Assembly: GCA_030042035.1 (NCBI GenBank)
Contig: JASIAN010000178.1
Coordinates: 1-42,182, forward strand
DNA: 42,182 nucleotides
Source: Alphaproteobacteria bacterium
Lineage (GTDB): Bacteria; Pseudomonadota; Alphaproteobacteria; ATCC43930; CGMCC-115725
Direction of reading: 5' to 3'
In this document: one piece after another, positions 24,976-32,254 of the stretch
Layout: each line of letters starts with the position of its first letter
Numbering within the stretch: the stretch's first letter is position 1
The notes under the pieces: generated by a model
The model's input: the letters and a program-made list of their open reading frames with translations, nothing else
Told to the model about the DNA's origin: nothing
The model's database searches: none
Position numbers and translations under genes: made by a program

Positions 24976-26146
24976 GCGTCAACTCGCGCATCGCGCGGTC
25001 GATGCCGTCCAACGTCAGCGGGAACATGCGGCCTGCCATCAGCGCCCCTATCATGCCGATCGACATCGTGCCGCTCCAGTGCCGCTCCGGCACCGGGTTG
25101 AGCCAGACGGCCTTCGGGTAGTGATCCAGCAGGCGCTCAAGCCAAACCCGCCCCGGCTCCTCGTTCCAGCGCTCGACGCTGCCGCCTTCCTTCTCGATTT
25201 CGTAGGGGCTCATGCTGGCGTCGCCGACCAGCACGATCTTGTGGCCGGGATCGTAGGTGCGCAGGATGTCGAAGACCGGGGTCTGCTCGATGTGGCGGCG
25301 GCGCGAATCCTTCCACACCGTGTCGTAGAGGCAGTTGTGGAAGTAGAAATGCACGAGGTGCTTGAATTCGCCGCGCGCCGCCGAAAACAGTTCCTCGCAG
25401 ATGCGGATGTGGTCGTCCATCGATCCGCCGACATCGAGGAACAGCAACAGACGCACCGTATTGTGCCGTTCCGGCACCATTTTAAGGTCGAGCCAGCCGG
25501 CATTGTGCGCGGTGGAACGGATCGTGCCGGGCAGGTCGAGTTCGAGGTCGGCGCCCTCGCGCGCGAACTGACGCAGCCGGCGCAATGCCAGTTTGATGTT
25601 GCGCGTGCCGAGTTCCAGCGTGTCGTCGAGATTGCGATATTCGCGCTTGTCCCAGATCTTGACCGCGGTGCGGTTGCCCTGCGACTTGGGGCCGATGCGC
25701 ACGCCTTCGGGGTTGTAGCCTGAGTTGCCGAACGGCGAGGTGCCGGCGGTGCCGATCCACCTGCTGCCACCCTGATGCCGCGCCCGCTGTTCTGCGAGGC
25801 GCTGGCGCAGTGTCTCCATCAATTTCTCCCAGCCGCCGAGCGCCGCGATCTGGCGCTTTTCCTCCTCGCTCAGGTGCCGCTCGGCGAGAACCTTCAGCCA
25901 TTCCTCCGGCAGTTCGGTGTGCGGGTCGCCCAAGGTTTCGATGCCGTTGAAGCAGTGCCCGAACACGCGATCGAAGCGGTCGAGATGGCGCTCGTCTTTG
26001 ACGAGCGCGGTGCGCGCGAGGAAATAAAATTCGTCGATATCGAAGCGCGCGACGCCCTCCTTCATCGCCTCCAGCAATGTCAAAAACTCGCGCAGGCTCG
26101 CCGGCACCTTCGCCGCGCGTAATTCGAGGAAGAACGAGATGAACAT
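24971..26146 (-). CDS. VWA-domain protein, CoxE-like
   Basis: Predicted 391-residue cytoplasmic protein with a C-terminal von Willebrand A domain. The MIDAS metal site is DVGGSMDDH at 238-246, a DxGxS form. A second loop is LVGDASMSPYE. The N-terminal half is the helical region usual in CoxE-like proteins (ISFFLELRAAKVPASLREFL). Such proteins work with MoxR AAA+ ATPases in metal insertion or assembly of enzyme complexes. Here the MoxR gene is upstream in the same direction, but two small genes separate the pair. The start is the ATG at 26146, 7 bp after the stop of the preceding small gene, which implies coupling. Confidence 0.88.
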   Translation of the reverse strand: MFISFFLELRAAKVPASLREFLTLLEAMKEGVARFDIDEFYFLARTALVKDERHLDRFDRVFGHCFNGIETLGDPHTELPEEWLKVLAERHLSEEEKRQIAALGGWEKLMETLRQRLAEQRARHQGGSRWIGTAGTSPFGNSGYNPEGVRIGPKSQGNRTAVKIWDKREYRNLDDTLELGTRNIKLALRRLRQFAREGADLELDLPGTIRSTAHNAGWLDLKMVPERHNTVRLLLFLDVGGSMDDHIRICEELFSAARGEFKHLVHFYFHNCLYDTVWKDSRRRHIEQTPVFDILRTYDPGHKIVLVGDASMSPYEIEKEGGSVERWNEEPGRVWLERLLDHYPKAVWLNPVPERHWSGTMSIGMIGALMAGRMFPLTLDGIDRAMRELTH

Positions 26147-26153
26147 TGCGTGC

Positions 26154-26528
26154 TTACCGGGTCGGCGGTAGGCGCTTCAGCATCTGAATCAATTCCGCCG
26201 TATCGATCGCGCCGTCCCAATAAGCGACGATCGTTGCCTCGTTCAGGGCGATCCAATCGAAGACAGCGCGCTGGTCGTTTGGGGAAAGCTGGCCGGCGAC
26301 CAAATGCGGCGATGGACGAACGCCAACCACGGCTGTGTTGTCGATGTTCATTTGGTTGCCGTGCGCCATGTTCACTTTGATCCGCACGTCATGCCGCGCG
26401 TTCCCGCGCGGGCCGACCCACACCGTCATCGGCAGCCCAGTCGTGCGCGGATACAAATTCGCCATCTCGAACAACTCATCGCTGGTCATGGCGTTGGCGT
26501 TTTCGCGAATGGGGGCACGCGATTTCAT
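26154..26528 (-). CDS. Conserved-looking 124-residue protein, unknown function
   Basis: Predicted soluble protein with no family I can name. Visible features are ANLYPRTTGLPMTVWVGPRG, RHDVRIKVNMAHGNQMN, TAVVGVRPSPHLVAGQLS and a helical C-terminus AIDTAELIQMLKRLP. The frame is open to 26618, but the ATG at 26528 follows GGCAGGACT and gives a compact protein; a later start (MTSDEL, 26489) is possible. It sits between moxR and the VWA gene, 7 bp from the latter. Local GC is visibly lower than in its neighbours, suggesting later arrival. With the 56-residue gene just upstream it may form a two-gene unit. Confidence 0.6.
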   Translation of the reverse strand: MKSRAPIRENANAMTSDELFEMANLYPRTTGLPMTVWVGPRGNARHDVRIKVNMAHGNQMNIDNTAVVGVRPSPHLVAGQLSPNDQRAVFDWIALNEATIVAYWDGAIDTAELIQMLKRLPPTR

Positions 26529-26601
26529 AGATAAAGTCCTGCCGTGAGTTAACCCGCTTCTCCGGAACTCGGGCGCAAACGGGCTTGAGGGGAACGGAAG
26601 G

Positions 26602-26772
26602 TCAAATACCCAACTCATCTGTGGTCATCGGCCTTGTTCCTGGTTTGCGATTATGTACCAGCAGCGTGATTGAACCGAGCACGCGATCAAGCCCGTGCTT
26701 TGCGACTAGGTCTTCAAGGGTACGCTCGTCATCTGGCGGAAGATGAAACCAAGGGGTTGACCTCTCGGTCAT
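26602..26772 (-). CDS. Small 56-residue protein, unknown function
   Basis: A short frame from the ATG at 26772 to TGA at 26604..26602 encodes MTERSTPWFHLPPDDERTLE and continues through LVAKHGLDRVLGSITLLVHN to a C-terminal MTTDELGI. The composition is soluble and mildly acidic. An AAAGGGA sequence lies 10-16 bases upstream. It is co-directional with moxR upstream and the 124-residue gene downstream. Its last codons (MTTDEL) nearly repeat at DNA level an internal piece of the neighbour (MTSDEL), 16 of 18 bases. No family is recognised. An accessory or toxin-antitoxin-like role is conceivable but unsupported. Confidence 0.45.
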   Translation of the reverse strand: MTERSTPWFHLPPDDERTLEDLVAKHGLDRVLGSITLLVHNRKPGTRPMTTDELGI

Positions 26773-26857
26773 AGCTATAATTCCCTTTACTAGTCGTGGG
26801 TCTCGGTCTTATCTACGCCCTAACCCCGATCTGAGCCCATCTCCGCTCAATTATCGC

Positions 26858-27706
26858 TTAACCGCGTTCCCGGCGGTTGAGGAAGGCGAGGCGCTCGAAC
26901 AGGTGCACATCCTGTTCGTTTTTGAGGAGCGCGCCATGCAGCGGCGGGATCAGCTTTTTCGGGTCGCGGGTGCGCAAGATTTCGGCCGGGATATCTTCGA
27001 CCAACAGCAATTTCAGCCAGTCGAGCAGTTCCGAGGTCGACGGTTTTTTCTTGAGGCCTGGCACGTCGCGAATGTCGAAAAAGATCGTCAGCGCCTCATG
27101 CACCAGGTCGGGTTTCAACCCAGGAAAATGCACGTCGATGATGCGCTGCATCGTCTCGCGGTCGGGGAAGCGGATGTAGTGGAAAAAGCAGCGCCGCAGA
27201 AATGCATCCGGCAATTCCTTTTCATTGTTTGATGTGATCATGACGATCGGGCGCTGCTTGGCGACGACCGTCTTCCTCAGTTCATAGACATAGAACTCCA
27301 TGCGGTCGAGTTCGAGGAGGAGATCGTTGGGGAATTCAATGTCGGCCTTGTCGATCTCGTCGATCAGCAGCACAGGACGGGCGTCGGCCGCGAACGCCTC
27401 CCACAATTTGCCGGGTTTGATGTAGTTGGCGATCTCGTGCACCCGCTCATCGCCCAATTGGCCGTCGCGCAGGCGCGAGACCGCATCGTATTCGTAAAGC
27501 CCCTGGACGGCCTTCGAGGTCGATTTGATGTGCCAGGTAATCAGATCGAGGCTCAATGCTTTGGCGACCTCGTGCGCGAGGATCGTCTTGCCGGTCCCGG
27601 GTTCGCCCTTGATCAGGAGCGGCCGCTCGAGCGCGATGGCGGCATTGACCGCGACCTGCAGGTCCTGTGTCGCGACATAGGTGTCCGTGCCTTCAAAGCG
27701 CTGCAT
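26858..27706 (-). CDS. MoxR-family AAA+ ATPase
   Basis: Predicted 282-residue AAA+ ATPase of the MoxR/CoxD kind, which remodels or activates protein complexes together with a VWA partner. Walker A is GEPGTGKT at 34-41. Walker B is VLLIDEIDKAD at about 113-123. Sensor 1 is IVMITSNNEKELPDAF, and the arginine-finger region is LRRCFFHYIRFPD. The frame is open far upstream, but the ATG at 27706 follows AAAGGA and matches the family start. The client is not evident: no CO dehydrogenase or methanol dehydrogenase genes are nearby. Confidence 0.92.
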   Translation of the reverse strand: MQRFEGTDTYVATQDLQVAVNAAIALERPLLIKGEPGTGKTILAHEVAKALSLDLITWHIKSTSKAVQGLYEYDAVSRLRDGQLGDERVHEIANYIKPGKLWEAFAADARPVLLIDEIDKADIEFPNDLLLELDRMEFYVYELRKTVVAKQRPIVMITSNNEKELPDAFLRRCFFHYIRFPDRETMQRIIDVHFPGLKPDLVHEALTIFFDIRDVPGLKKKPSTSELLDWLKLLLVEDIPAEILRTRDPKKLIPPLHGALLKNEQDVHLFERLAFLNRRERG

Positions 27707-27741
27707 GCCCGTCCTTTCCGTTGCCGAAACTAATGATGCGG

Positions 27742-28149
27742 TCAATCCTGCGGCGCGAACCACAGGGGACAATCGTAGTCGATCGTGATCTCGTCGCCCG
27801 CCGCGATCGGCGCCAGCGCGATCAGATCGAGCGTGTGCCGCGCGTGATTGCATCGCACGCGGGCGCGCGGCCGGCGCGAATGGTTGCATAGCGCGAGAAG
27901 GCCGAGCGCAACCGCGCCGCTCCCTGCCGCGTCCCAGCGGAAATAGTAATCGTGCAGGATCGTGCGATCGAGTTGCGCGCACTCGGCGGCGGGCACGATG
28001 ATGACCGGCGCCGTCTCGATCAGCGCGCCGGCACCGATCGGCAGCCGCGCGAAGAGGCCGCGTCCTTTTGCCGGATCGGCACGGATTTCCAGGCGATCAG
28101 TTGGCAGCGACCGCCGGGTTCCGCCGACGCGCGCCGCGATCGCGGCCAT
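27742..28149 (-). CDS. SET-domain protein
   Basis: Predicted 135-residue protein consisting almost only of a SET fold, the lysine methyltransferase domain. The SAM-binding GRGLFA is at 29-34. The pseudoknot motif LCNHSRRP is at 87-94, where the usual Asn after Pro is Arg. GDEITIDYD is at 118-126 with Tyr125. An aromatic/acidic patch FRWDAAG precedes the pseudoknot. No post-SET cysteine cluster is present. The target is unknown. Bacterial SET proteins are uncommon and often thought to be acquired. It lies between tatA and moxR on the same strand with short gaps. Confidence 0.85.
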   Translation of the reverse strand: MAAIAARVGGTRRSLPTDRLEIRADPAKGRGLFARLPIGAGALIETAPVIIVPAAECAQLDRTILHDYYFRWDAAGSGAVALGLLALCNHSRRPRARVRCNHARHTLDLIALAPIAAGDEITIDYDCPLWFAPQD

Positions 28150-28178
28150 CGGCGGCGTCCGTCAGCCGGTCGGCGGCT

Positions 28179-28424
28179 CTAGGCGCGTTCGCGCGGCCGT
28201 TCGCCGACGGCGTGCACCGTCGCGGCTGGTTGGGCCGCGGCTTGCGGCGGCGGCACCTGCGCCGCCGGCGCCGGGGTCTCCTCCTCGTCCTTCATGCCGG
28301 ATTTGAAGGCTTTGATGCCCTTGGCAAAATCGCCCATGATGCCGGACAATTTGCCGCGCCCGCCAAACAGCAACACGGCAATGCCGATCACCAGGAGCCA
28401 GTGTATTGGACTCATCGAACCCAT
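28179..28424 (-). CDS. tatA: Sec-independent translocase subunit TatA
   Basis: Predicted 81-residue membrane protein that forms the pore-like component for export of folded proteins with twin-arginine signals. One TM helix [14 protein letters not shown] is at about 8-21, then the conserved [20 protein letters not shown] hinge with the amphipathic helix and a polar Pro/Ala tail. The length fits TatA rather than TatB. No tatB or tatC is adjacent, unlike the usual operon. Two in-frame ATGs (28424 and 28415) are possible; the first is used. Confidence 0.9.
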   Translation of the reverse strand: MGSMSPIHWLLVIGIAVLLFGGRGKLSGIMGDFAKGIKAFKSGMKDEEETPAPAAQVPPPQAAAQPAATVHAVGERPRERA

Positions 28425-28583
28425 TGGACGACCCCGAAGACTGAACGCGCGGCCAGCCTAGCAAATTCCCGCGCGTGGTGCGCGCCCAATCGATGGCACC
28501 GCGCGGCCCGCGCCGGCGACAGGTTACGAAGTCGTGCCTCCGCCGGCGAAATCAACCCCGTATCCAGCCGGAGTTCCGACCCG

Positions 28584-29690
28584 ATGCGCTATTTCCCGCC
28601 GCCGCATCCAGATTGGCAACGCGGCGATCCTGCGGCGCTCGGCCTTGACGCCGTGAAAATCGCCGCCGCGGCGCGGTTTGCCGCCGAACACGAGACGCCG
28701 TGGCGGCGCGATCTCGCTTACATGATCGCGCACGATTTCGCCGAAGAGCCGCCGTGGAACGAGGCGCTGGGGCCGGTCAGGGCGCGCGGCGGGCCCAACG
28801 GCCTCGTCATGCGCGGCGGCCGGATCGTCGCCGAGTGGGGCGATACGACGCAGATCGACCAGACGTTCAGCGTTGCCAAAAGCTATCTGTCGATTGTCGC
28901 CGGCCTCGCCTCAGACCGCGGCCTCATCCGCGACCTCGACGAGCCGGTTGGGCGCAGCATTGACGACGGCGGCTTCGCGCCGCCCCACAACGATCGCATC
29001 ACCTGGCGCCACCTGTTGCAGCAGACGTCGGAATGGCAGGGCGAATTGTGGGGCAAGCCCGACCTCATCGACCGCAACCGCAGCGTCGCCGGCCGGCCGA
29101 CCGCCGGCCGGAAGGGCACGCATCGCGACTTGCAGACGCCCGGCACCTTCTGGGAATACAACGACGTGCGGGTCAACCGGCTGGCCCTCGCGCTGCTGCG
29201 GCTGTGGCGGCGGCCGCTGCCCGACGTGTTTCGCGAGTTGGTGATGGCGCCGATCGGTGCCTCGCCCGACTGGGAATGGCATGGCTACCGCAATTCGTAT
29301 GTCGCGATCGATGGGGTGCGCATGCAGTCGGTGTCGGGCGGCTCGCACTGGGGCGGCGGCGTCTTCATCCACGCGCAAGACCAGGCGCGCATCGGCCTCT
29401 TGATGCTGCGCGGCGGCGAATGGGCCGGGCGGCGCGTCCTGTCGGAAGAATGGCTCGCGGCGATGCGCGAGCCCTGCCCGCTCTACCCGCAATACGGCTT
29501 GTTGTGGTGGCTCAACACCGGCCGCCGGCTCTATCCGAGCGCGCCCGAGAGCAGCTGGTGCGCCAGCGGCGCCGGCGGCAATTTTACCTGGATCGATCCC
29601 GACCATGATCTCGTCGCCGTCATGCGGTGGATCGACCCGGCGGCGCGCGATGAGTTTATGCGCCGTGTGATCGACGCGATCCGGCAATAA
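28584..29690 (+). CDS. Serine hydrolase of the beta-lactamase family (class C-like fold)
   Basis: Predicted 368-residue hydrolase of the beta-lactamase/6-aminohexanoate-dimer hydrolase group. The nucleophile motif SxxK is SVAK at 96-99 (QTFSVAKSYLSIVAG). The tyrosine motif is YND at 192-194 within FWEYNDVRVN, a variant of YxN. A GLLWW-NTGRRLYP segment and GAGGNFTWIDP lie near the C-terminus, the latter in place of the KTG box. No signal peptide is found, so it is probably cytoplasmic. The substrate may be an ester, lactam or amide. The ATG at 28584 is chosen over a long upstream open frame. It is divergent from tatA. Confidence 0.83.
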   Translation: MRYFPPPHPDWQRGDPAALGLDAVKIAAAARFAAEHETPWRRDLAYMIAHDFAEEPPWNEALGPVRARGGPNGLVMRGGRIVAEWGDTTQIDQTFSVAKSYLSIVAGLASDRGLIRDLDEPVGRSIDDGGFAPPHNDRITWRHLLQQTSEWQGELWGKPDLIDRNRSVAGRPTAGRKGTHRDLQTPGTFWEYNDVRVNRLALALLRLWRRPLPDVFRELVMAPIGASPDWEWHGYRNSYVAIDGVRMQSVSGGSHWGGGVFIHAQDQARIGLLMLRGGEWAGRRVLSEEWLAAMREPCPLYPQYGLLWWLNTGRRLYPSAPESSWCASGAGGNFTWIDPDHDLVAVMRWIDPAARDEFMRRVIDAIRQ

Positions 29691-30554
29691 TCAGCTGCGC
29701 AGCGCGACGCAGGCGCCGCCGGCGGCACGGATGCGGGCGCACAGCGCGTCGGCCGCTTGCCGCGTCGCGGCCGGCAGGCGCACCTCGTAATAGCGCCGCG
29801 TGCCGAGATAGCGCAGCCTCAGTCCGATGACCATCGGCCGCTGGCCGCCGATCGCCGTCACATCGCGCCGTTCGGCGCGGGCAAATTGGGCCAGCGCGCG
29901 CGCCTTGGAAAAATTGCCGGCAAGCTGCACGCCCCACGGCGCCAGCGGCGCGAAAGACGGGTCGATCGTTGTGCCGGCGCCGGCGTCGCGGCGCAGCCCG
30001 GCGACGATCGCGAGGCAGGTGCGGCCGGGCACACGCGGGGCTGCCGCCTTGTCGTCCGCCGCCTTGCTGCCCGCGCTGCGCCACACCGTGGCCTGGTGCA
30101 GCGTCACAAAGCGGACATAGGCGCGTGTTTCCGCCGGCAGGGCGCCGGCGCCGCGCCGCCATTTTGCGACCCGCGCCGCCCCGGCATTGTAGGCTGCGGC
30201 GGCAAGCCCGAGATTGCCGAAACGGGCCCGCAATTCGGCGAGCAGCCGTGCCGCTTGCGGGATCGCCGTTTCCGGGTCGAACGGGTCGGGAAGGCCGCGC
30301 TCCTCCGCCGTCGCCGGCATGAATTGCGCGATCCCTTCGGCGCCTTTCGGACTGACGACGGCGGCGCGAAAGCTGCTTTCGCGCCAGATGATGCGGGTCA
30401 TAAAGCCGACCGGCAGATGGTTGGCCGCGGCAGCGCGGTCGATGAGCTGGCACACCGCATGGTCGAGCGGCTCCAGCGCCGGTTGTGCCAGCGCCGCGGT
30501 TTGGCCGCCGGCGAGAAGCATGCCGGCGAGCGCCAGGGCGAGGCCGGTCGCCAT
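29691..30554 (-). CDS. Secreted lytic transglycosylase (SLT family)
   Basis: Predicted 287-residue enzyme that cleaves peptidoglycan, giving 1,6-anhydro products. The signal peptide is MATGLALALAGMLLAGGQTA with cleavage near ALAQ. The SLT domain starts with the catalytic glutamate in MTRIIWRESSFRAAVVSPKG, followed by GIAQFMPATAEE and AYNAGAARV. The C-terminal part (about 190-287) has a SPOR-like pattern (PWGVQLAGNFSKARAL, YYEVRLPAATRQAADALC), which may target septal glycan. The start at 30554 places the signal peptide correctly; the Shine-Dalgarno is weak. It converges with the beta-lactamase-fold gene. Confidence 0.88.
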   Translation of the reverse strand: MATGLALALAGMLLAGGQTAALAQPALEPLDHAVCQLIDRAAAANHLPVGFMTRIIWRESSFRAAVVSPKGAEGIAQFMPATAEERGLPDPFDPETAIPQAARLLAELRARFGNLGLAAAAYNAGAARVAKWRRGAGALPAETRAYVRFVTLHQATVWRSAGSKAADDKAAAPRVPGRTCLAIVAGLRRDAGAGTTIDPSFAPLAPWGVQLAGNFSKARALAQFARAERRDVTAIGGQRPMVIGLRLRYLGTRRYYEVRLPAATRQAADALCARIRAAGGACVALRS

Positions 30555-30641
30555 CGCGCGCTTGCCGCGATCCGCGGTTGCCTGCAGGCCGGCGCGCTGT
30601 GCTAGGCTCCGTCCGGAAGACCAGTTTGGGGAGGAAATCCG

Positions 30642-30932
30642 ATGTCCGTCCGCCTCGTCGTCACGCTGACCGCCGCGCCGGGCAAGGGCGGTGAATTCGC
30701 GCGCGCCTTCGCGCCGCGCTGTGAACAGTCGCGCAAGGACCCGGGCTGCCTGCAATTCGAATTGTTCCAAAGCACCTCCAACCCCGACCGGTTCACGCTG
30801 ATCGAATTGTGGGAGAGCCAGGCGGCGCTCGACAACCATGCCAAACTCCAGGCCGCCCGGCCGCCGCTGCCGGAGGGTCTGCGCGCCGGCGCCGGCGAGC
30901 GCGAGGATTACGAATATAACCGTACCCGCTAA
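30642..30932 (+). CDS. ABM-domain (antibiotic biosynthesis monooxygenase) protein
   Basis: Predicted 96-residue dimeric alpha/beta-barrel protein of the ABM/YgiN type. Family blocks are VVTLTAAPGKGGEFARAF, DPGCLQFELFQSTSNPDRF and LIELWESQAALDNHAK. Such proteins are cofactor-free oxygenases of quinols or heme-related compounds; which one is unknown. The ATG at 30642 follows a strong GGGGAGG. The next gene, an SMP-30 lactonase, begins 54 bp downstream with its own Shine-Dalgarno, so the two may be co-transcribed. It is divergent from the lytic transglycosylase. Confidence 0.86.
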   Translation: MSVRLVVTLTAAPGKGGEFARAFAPRCEQSRKDPGCLQFELFQSTSNPDRFTLIELWESQAALDNHAKLQAARPPLPEGLRAGAGEREDYEYNRTR

Positions 30933-30986
30933 CAACGCGGCGCAGCGCCGCTCGTTCACCAGATCGCGCCCGCGCAGGAGAAGACG

Positions 30987-31904
30987 ATGCCCGACATTCG
31001 CATCATCGCAGAGGGCCTGGGATTTCCCGAGGGGCCGGTGTGGCTGAAGGACGGCTCGGTCGTCCTTGGGGAGATCTCCGGGGCGAAGGTCACGCGCGTT
31101 CTGCCGGACGGCAGCAAGCGCGAAGTGGGCCACGCCGGCGGCGGGCCGAACGGCGTGGCGCTCGGCCCCGACGGTGCGCTGTATGTGTGCAACAACGGCG
31201 GCGCGGTCTATCAAGCGACGCCGGCGTTTCTATCGACCGGCCCGGCACCCGATTACGACGGCGGCGCGATCCAGCGCATCGATCTGCGGAGCGGTGACAC
31301 GCGCACCCTCTACCGCGAGTGCAACGGCCACAAATTGTCGGCGCCCAACGACATCGTGTTCGACAAGGAGGGCGGGTTCTATTTTACCGATCTCGGCAAG
31401 CGCTACGCCCATCACCGCGACCACGGCGGGCTTTATTATGCGCTGCCAGATGGCTCGAAAATCGTCGAGCTGGCCTATCCGATCCTCAGCCCCAACGGCG
31501 TCGGGCTGTCGCCCGACGAGAAGACCCTGTATGTCGCCGACACCGAACCGTCACGGCTTTTCGCGTTCGACATCATCGCCCCCGGCGTCATCCGCAAGGA
31601 GCCGTTCCCCTCGCCCTATGGCGGCCGGCTCGTGTGCGGCCTGCCCGGCTTCCAGCGCTTCGACAGCCTTGCGGTCGAAGCCTCGGGCAATATCTGCGTC
31701 GCGACGCTGATCGCCGGCTGCATCACGGTCATCTCGCCGGGGGGCCAAGTCGTGCGGCAGGTCGCGGTGCCCGACATCTATCCCACCAACCTCTGCTTTG
31801 GCGGCCCCGATCTGAAGACCGCCTACATCACGCTGTCGGCGTCGGGGCGGCTCGCTGCGATGGAATGGCCGGAACCGGGCCTCGCGCTCAATTTCATGGC
31901 CTGA
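30987..31904 (+). CDS. SMP-30/gluconolactonase-like protein
   Basis: Predicted 305-residue six-bladed beta-propeller lactonase, cytoplasmic. Metal-ligand positions match the family: Glu in GFPEGPVW (about 15), Asn in HKLSAPNDIVFD, and Asp in SPDEKTLYVADT. Other blocks are GGPNGVALGPDGALYVCNN, GGFYFTDLGKRY and PILSPNGVGLS. These enzymes hydrolyse sugar or aromatic lactones with a divalent metal. The substrate is unknown. The ATG at 30987 follows AGGAGAAG. The DUF190 gene follows 16 bp later. Confidence 0.88.
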   Translation: MPDIRIIAEGLGFPEGPVWLKDGSVVLGEISGAKVTRVLPDGSKREVGHAGGGPNGVALGPDGALYVCNNGGAVYQATPAFLSTGPAPDYDGGAIQRIDLRSGDTRTLYRECNGHKLSAPNDIVFDKEGGFYFTDLGKRYAHHRDHGGLYYALPDGSKIVELAYPILSPNGVGLSPDEKTLYVADTEPSRLFAFDIIAPGVIRKEPFPSPYGGRLVCGLPGFQRFDSLAVEASGNICVATLIAGCITVISPGGQVVRQVAVPDIYPTNLCFGGPDLKTAYITLSASGRLAAMEWPEPGLALNFMA

Positions 31905-31920
31905 ACGAGGGGCATCGGCG

Positions 31921-32253
31921 GTGTTGATCCCCGGCGAGGCGATGCGCCTGCGCATCCATATCGGCGGCAACGATTCCTTCGACGGCGTGCCGCTCGTCGA
32001 TGCGATCGTCGATCGGGCGCGCGAAGCGGGCCTTGCCGGGCTCACCGCGTGGCGCGGCATCGCCGGCTTTGGCGAGTCCGCGCATGTCCACCGCATCGAC
32101 CTGGCGCTGTCGCACGACCTGCCGATCGTCATCGAGATCGTCGACGCCGCTGACCGGATCGACGCCTTTCTGCCGGCGGTGCAGGCGATGCTCGGCACCG
32201 GCCTCATCACCCGCGAAGCGGTCACCGTCTTGCGGTACGGCGCCGCGACCTAG
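31921..32253 (+). CDS. DUF190 protein (PII-like fold)
   Basis: Predicted 110-residue soluble protein. It starts LIPGEAMRLRIHIGG, continues PLVDAIVDRAREAGLAGLTA and WRGIAGFG, and has DLPIVIEIVDAADRIDAFL, all typical of DUF190. The fold is a ferredoxin-like trimer related to PII signalling proteins, and members often accompany fluoride exporters or ion transporters. Here no crcB is present; a nickel permease lies convergently downstream. The GTG at 31921 follows GAGGGG and fits the family start. The function is not known. Confidence 0.87.
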   Translation: MLIPGEAMRLRIHIGGNDSFDGVPLVDAIVDRAREAGLAGLTAWRGIAGFGESAHVHRIDLALSHDLPIVIEIVDAADRIDAFLPAVQAMLGTGLITREAVTVLRYGAAT

Positions 32254-32254
32254 T

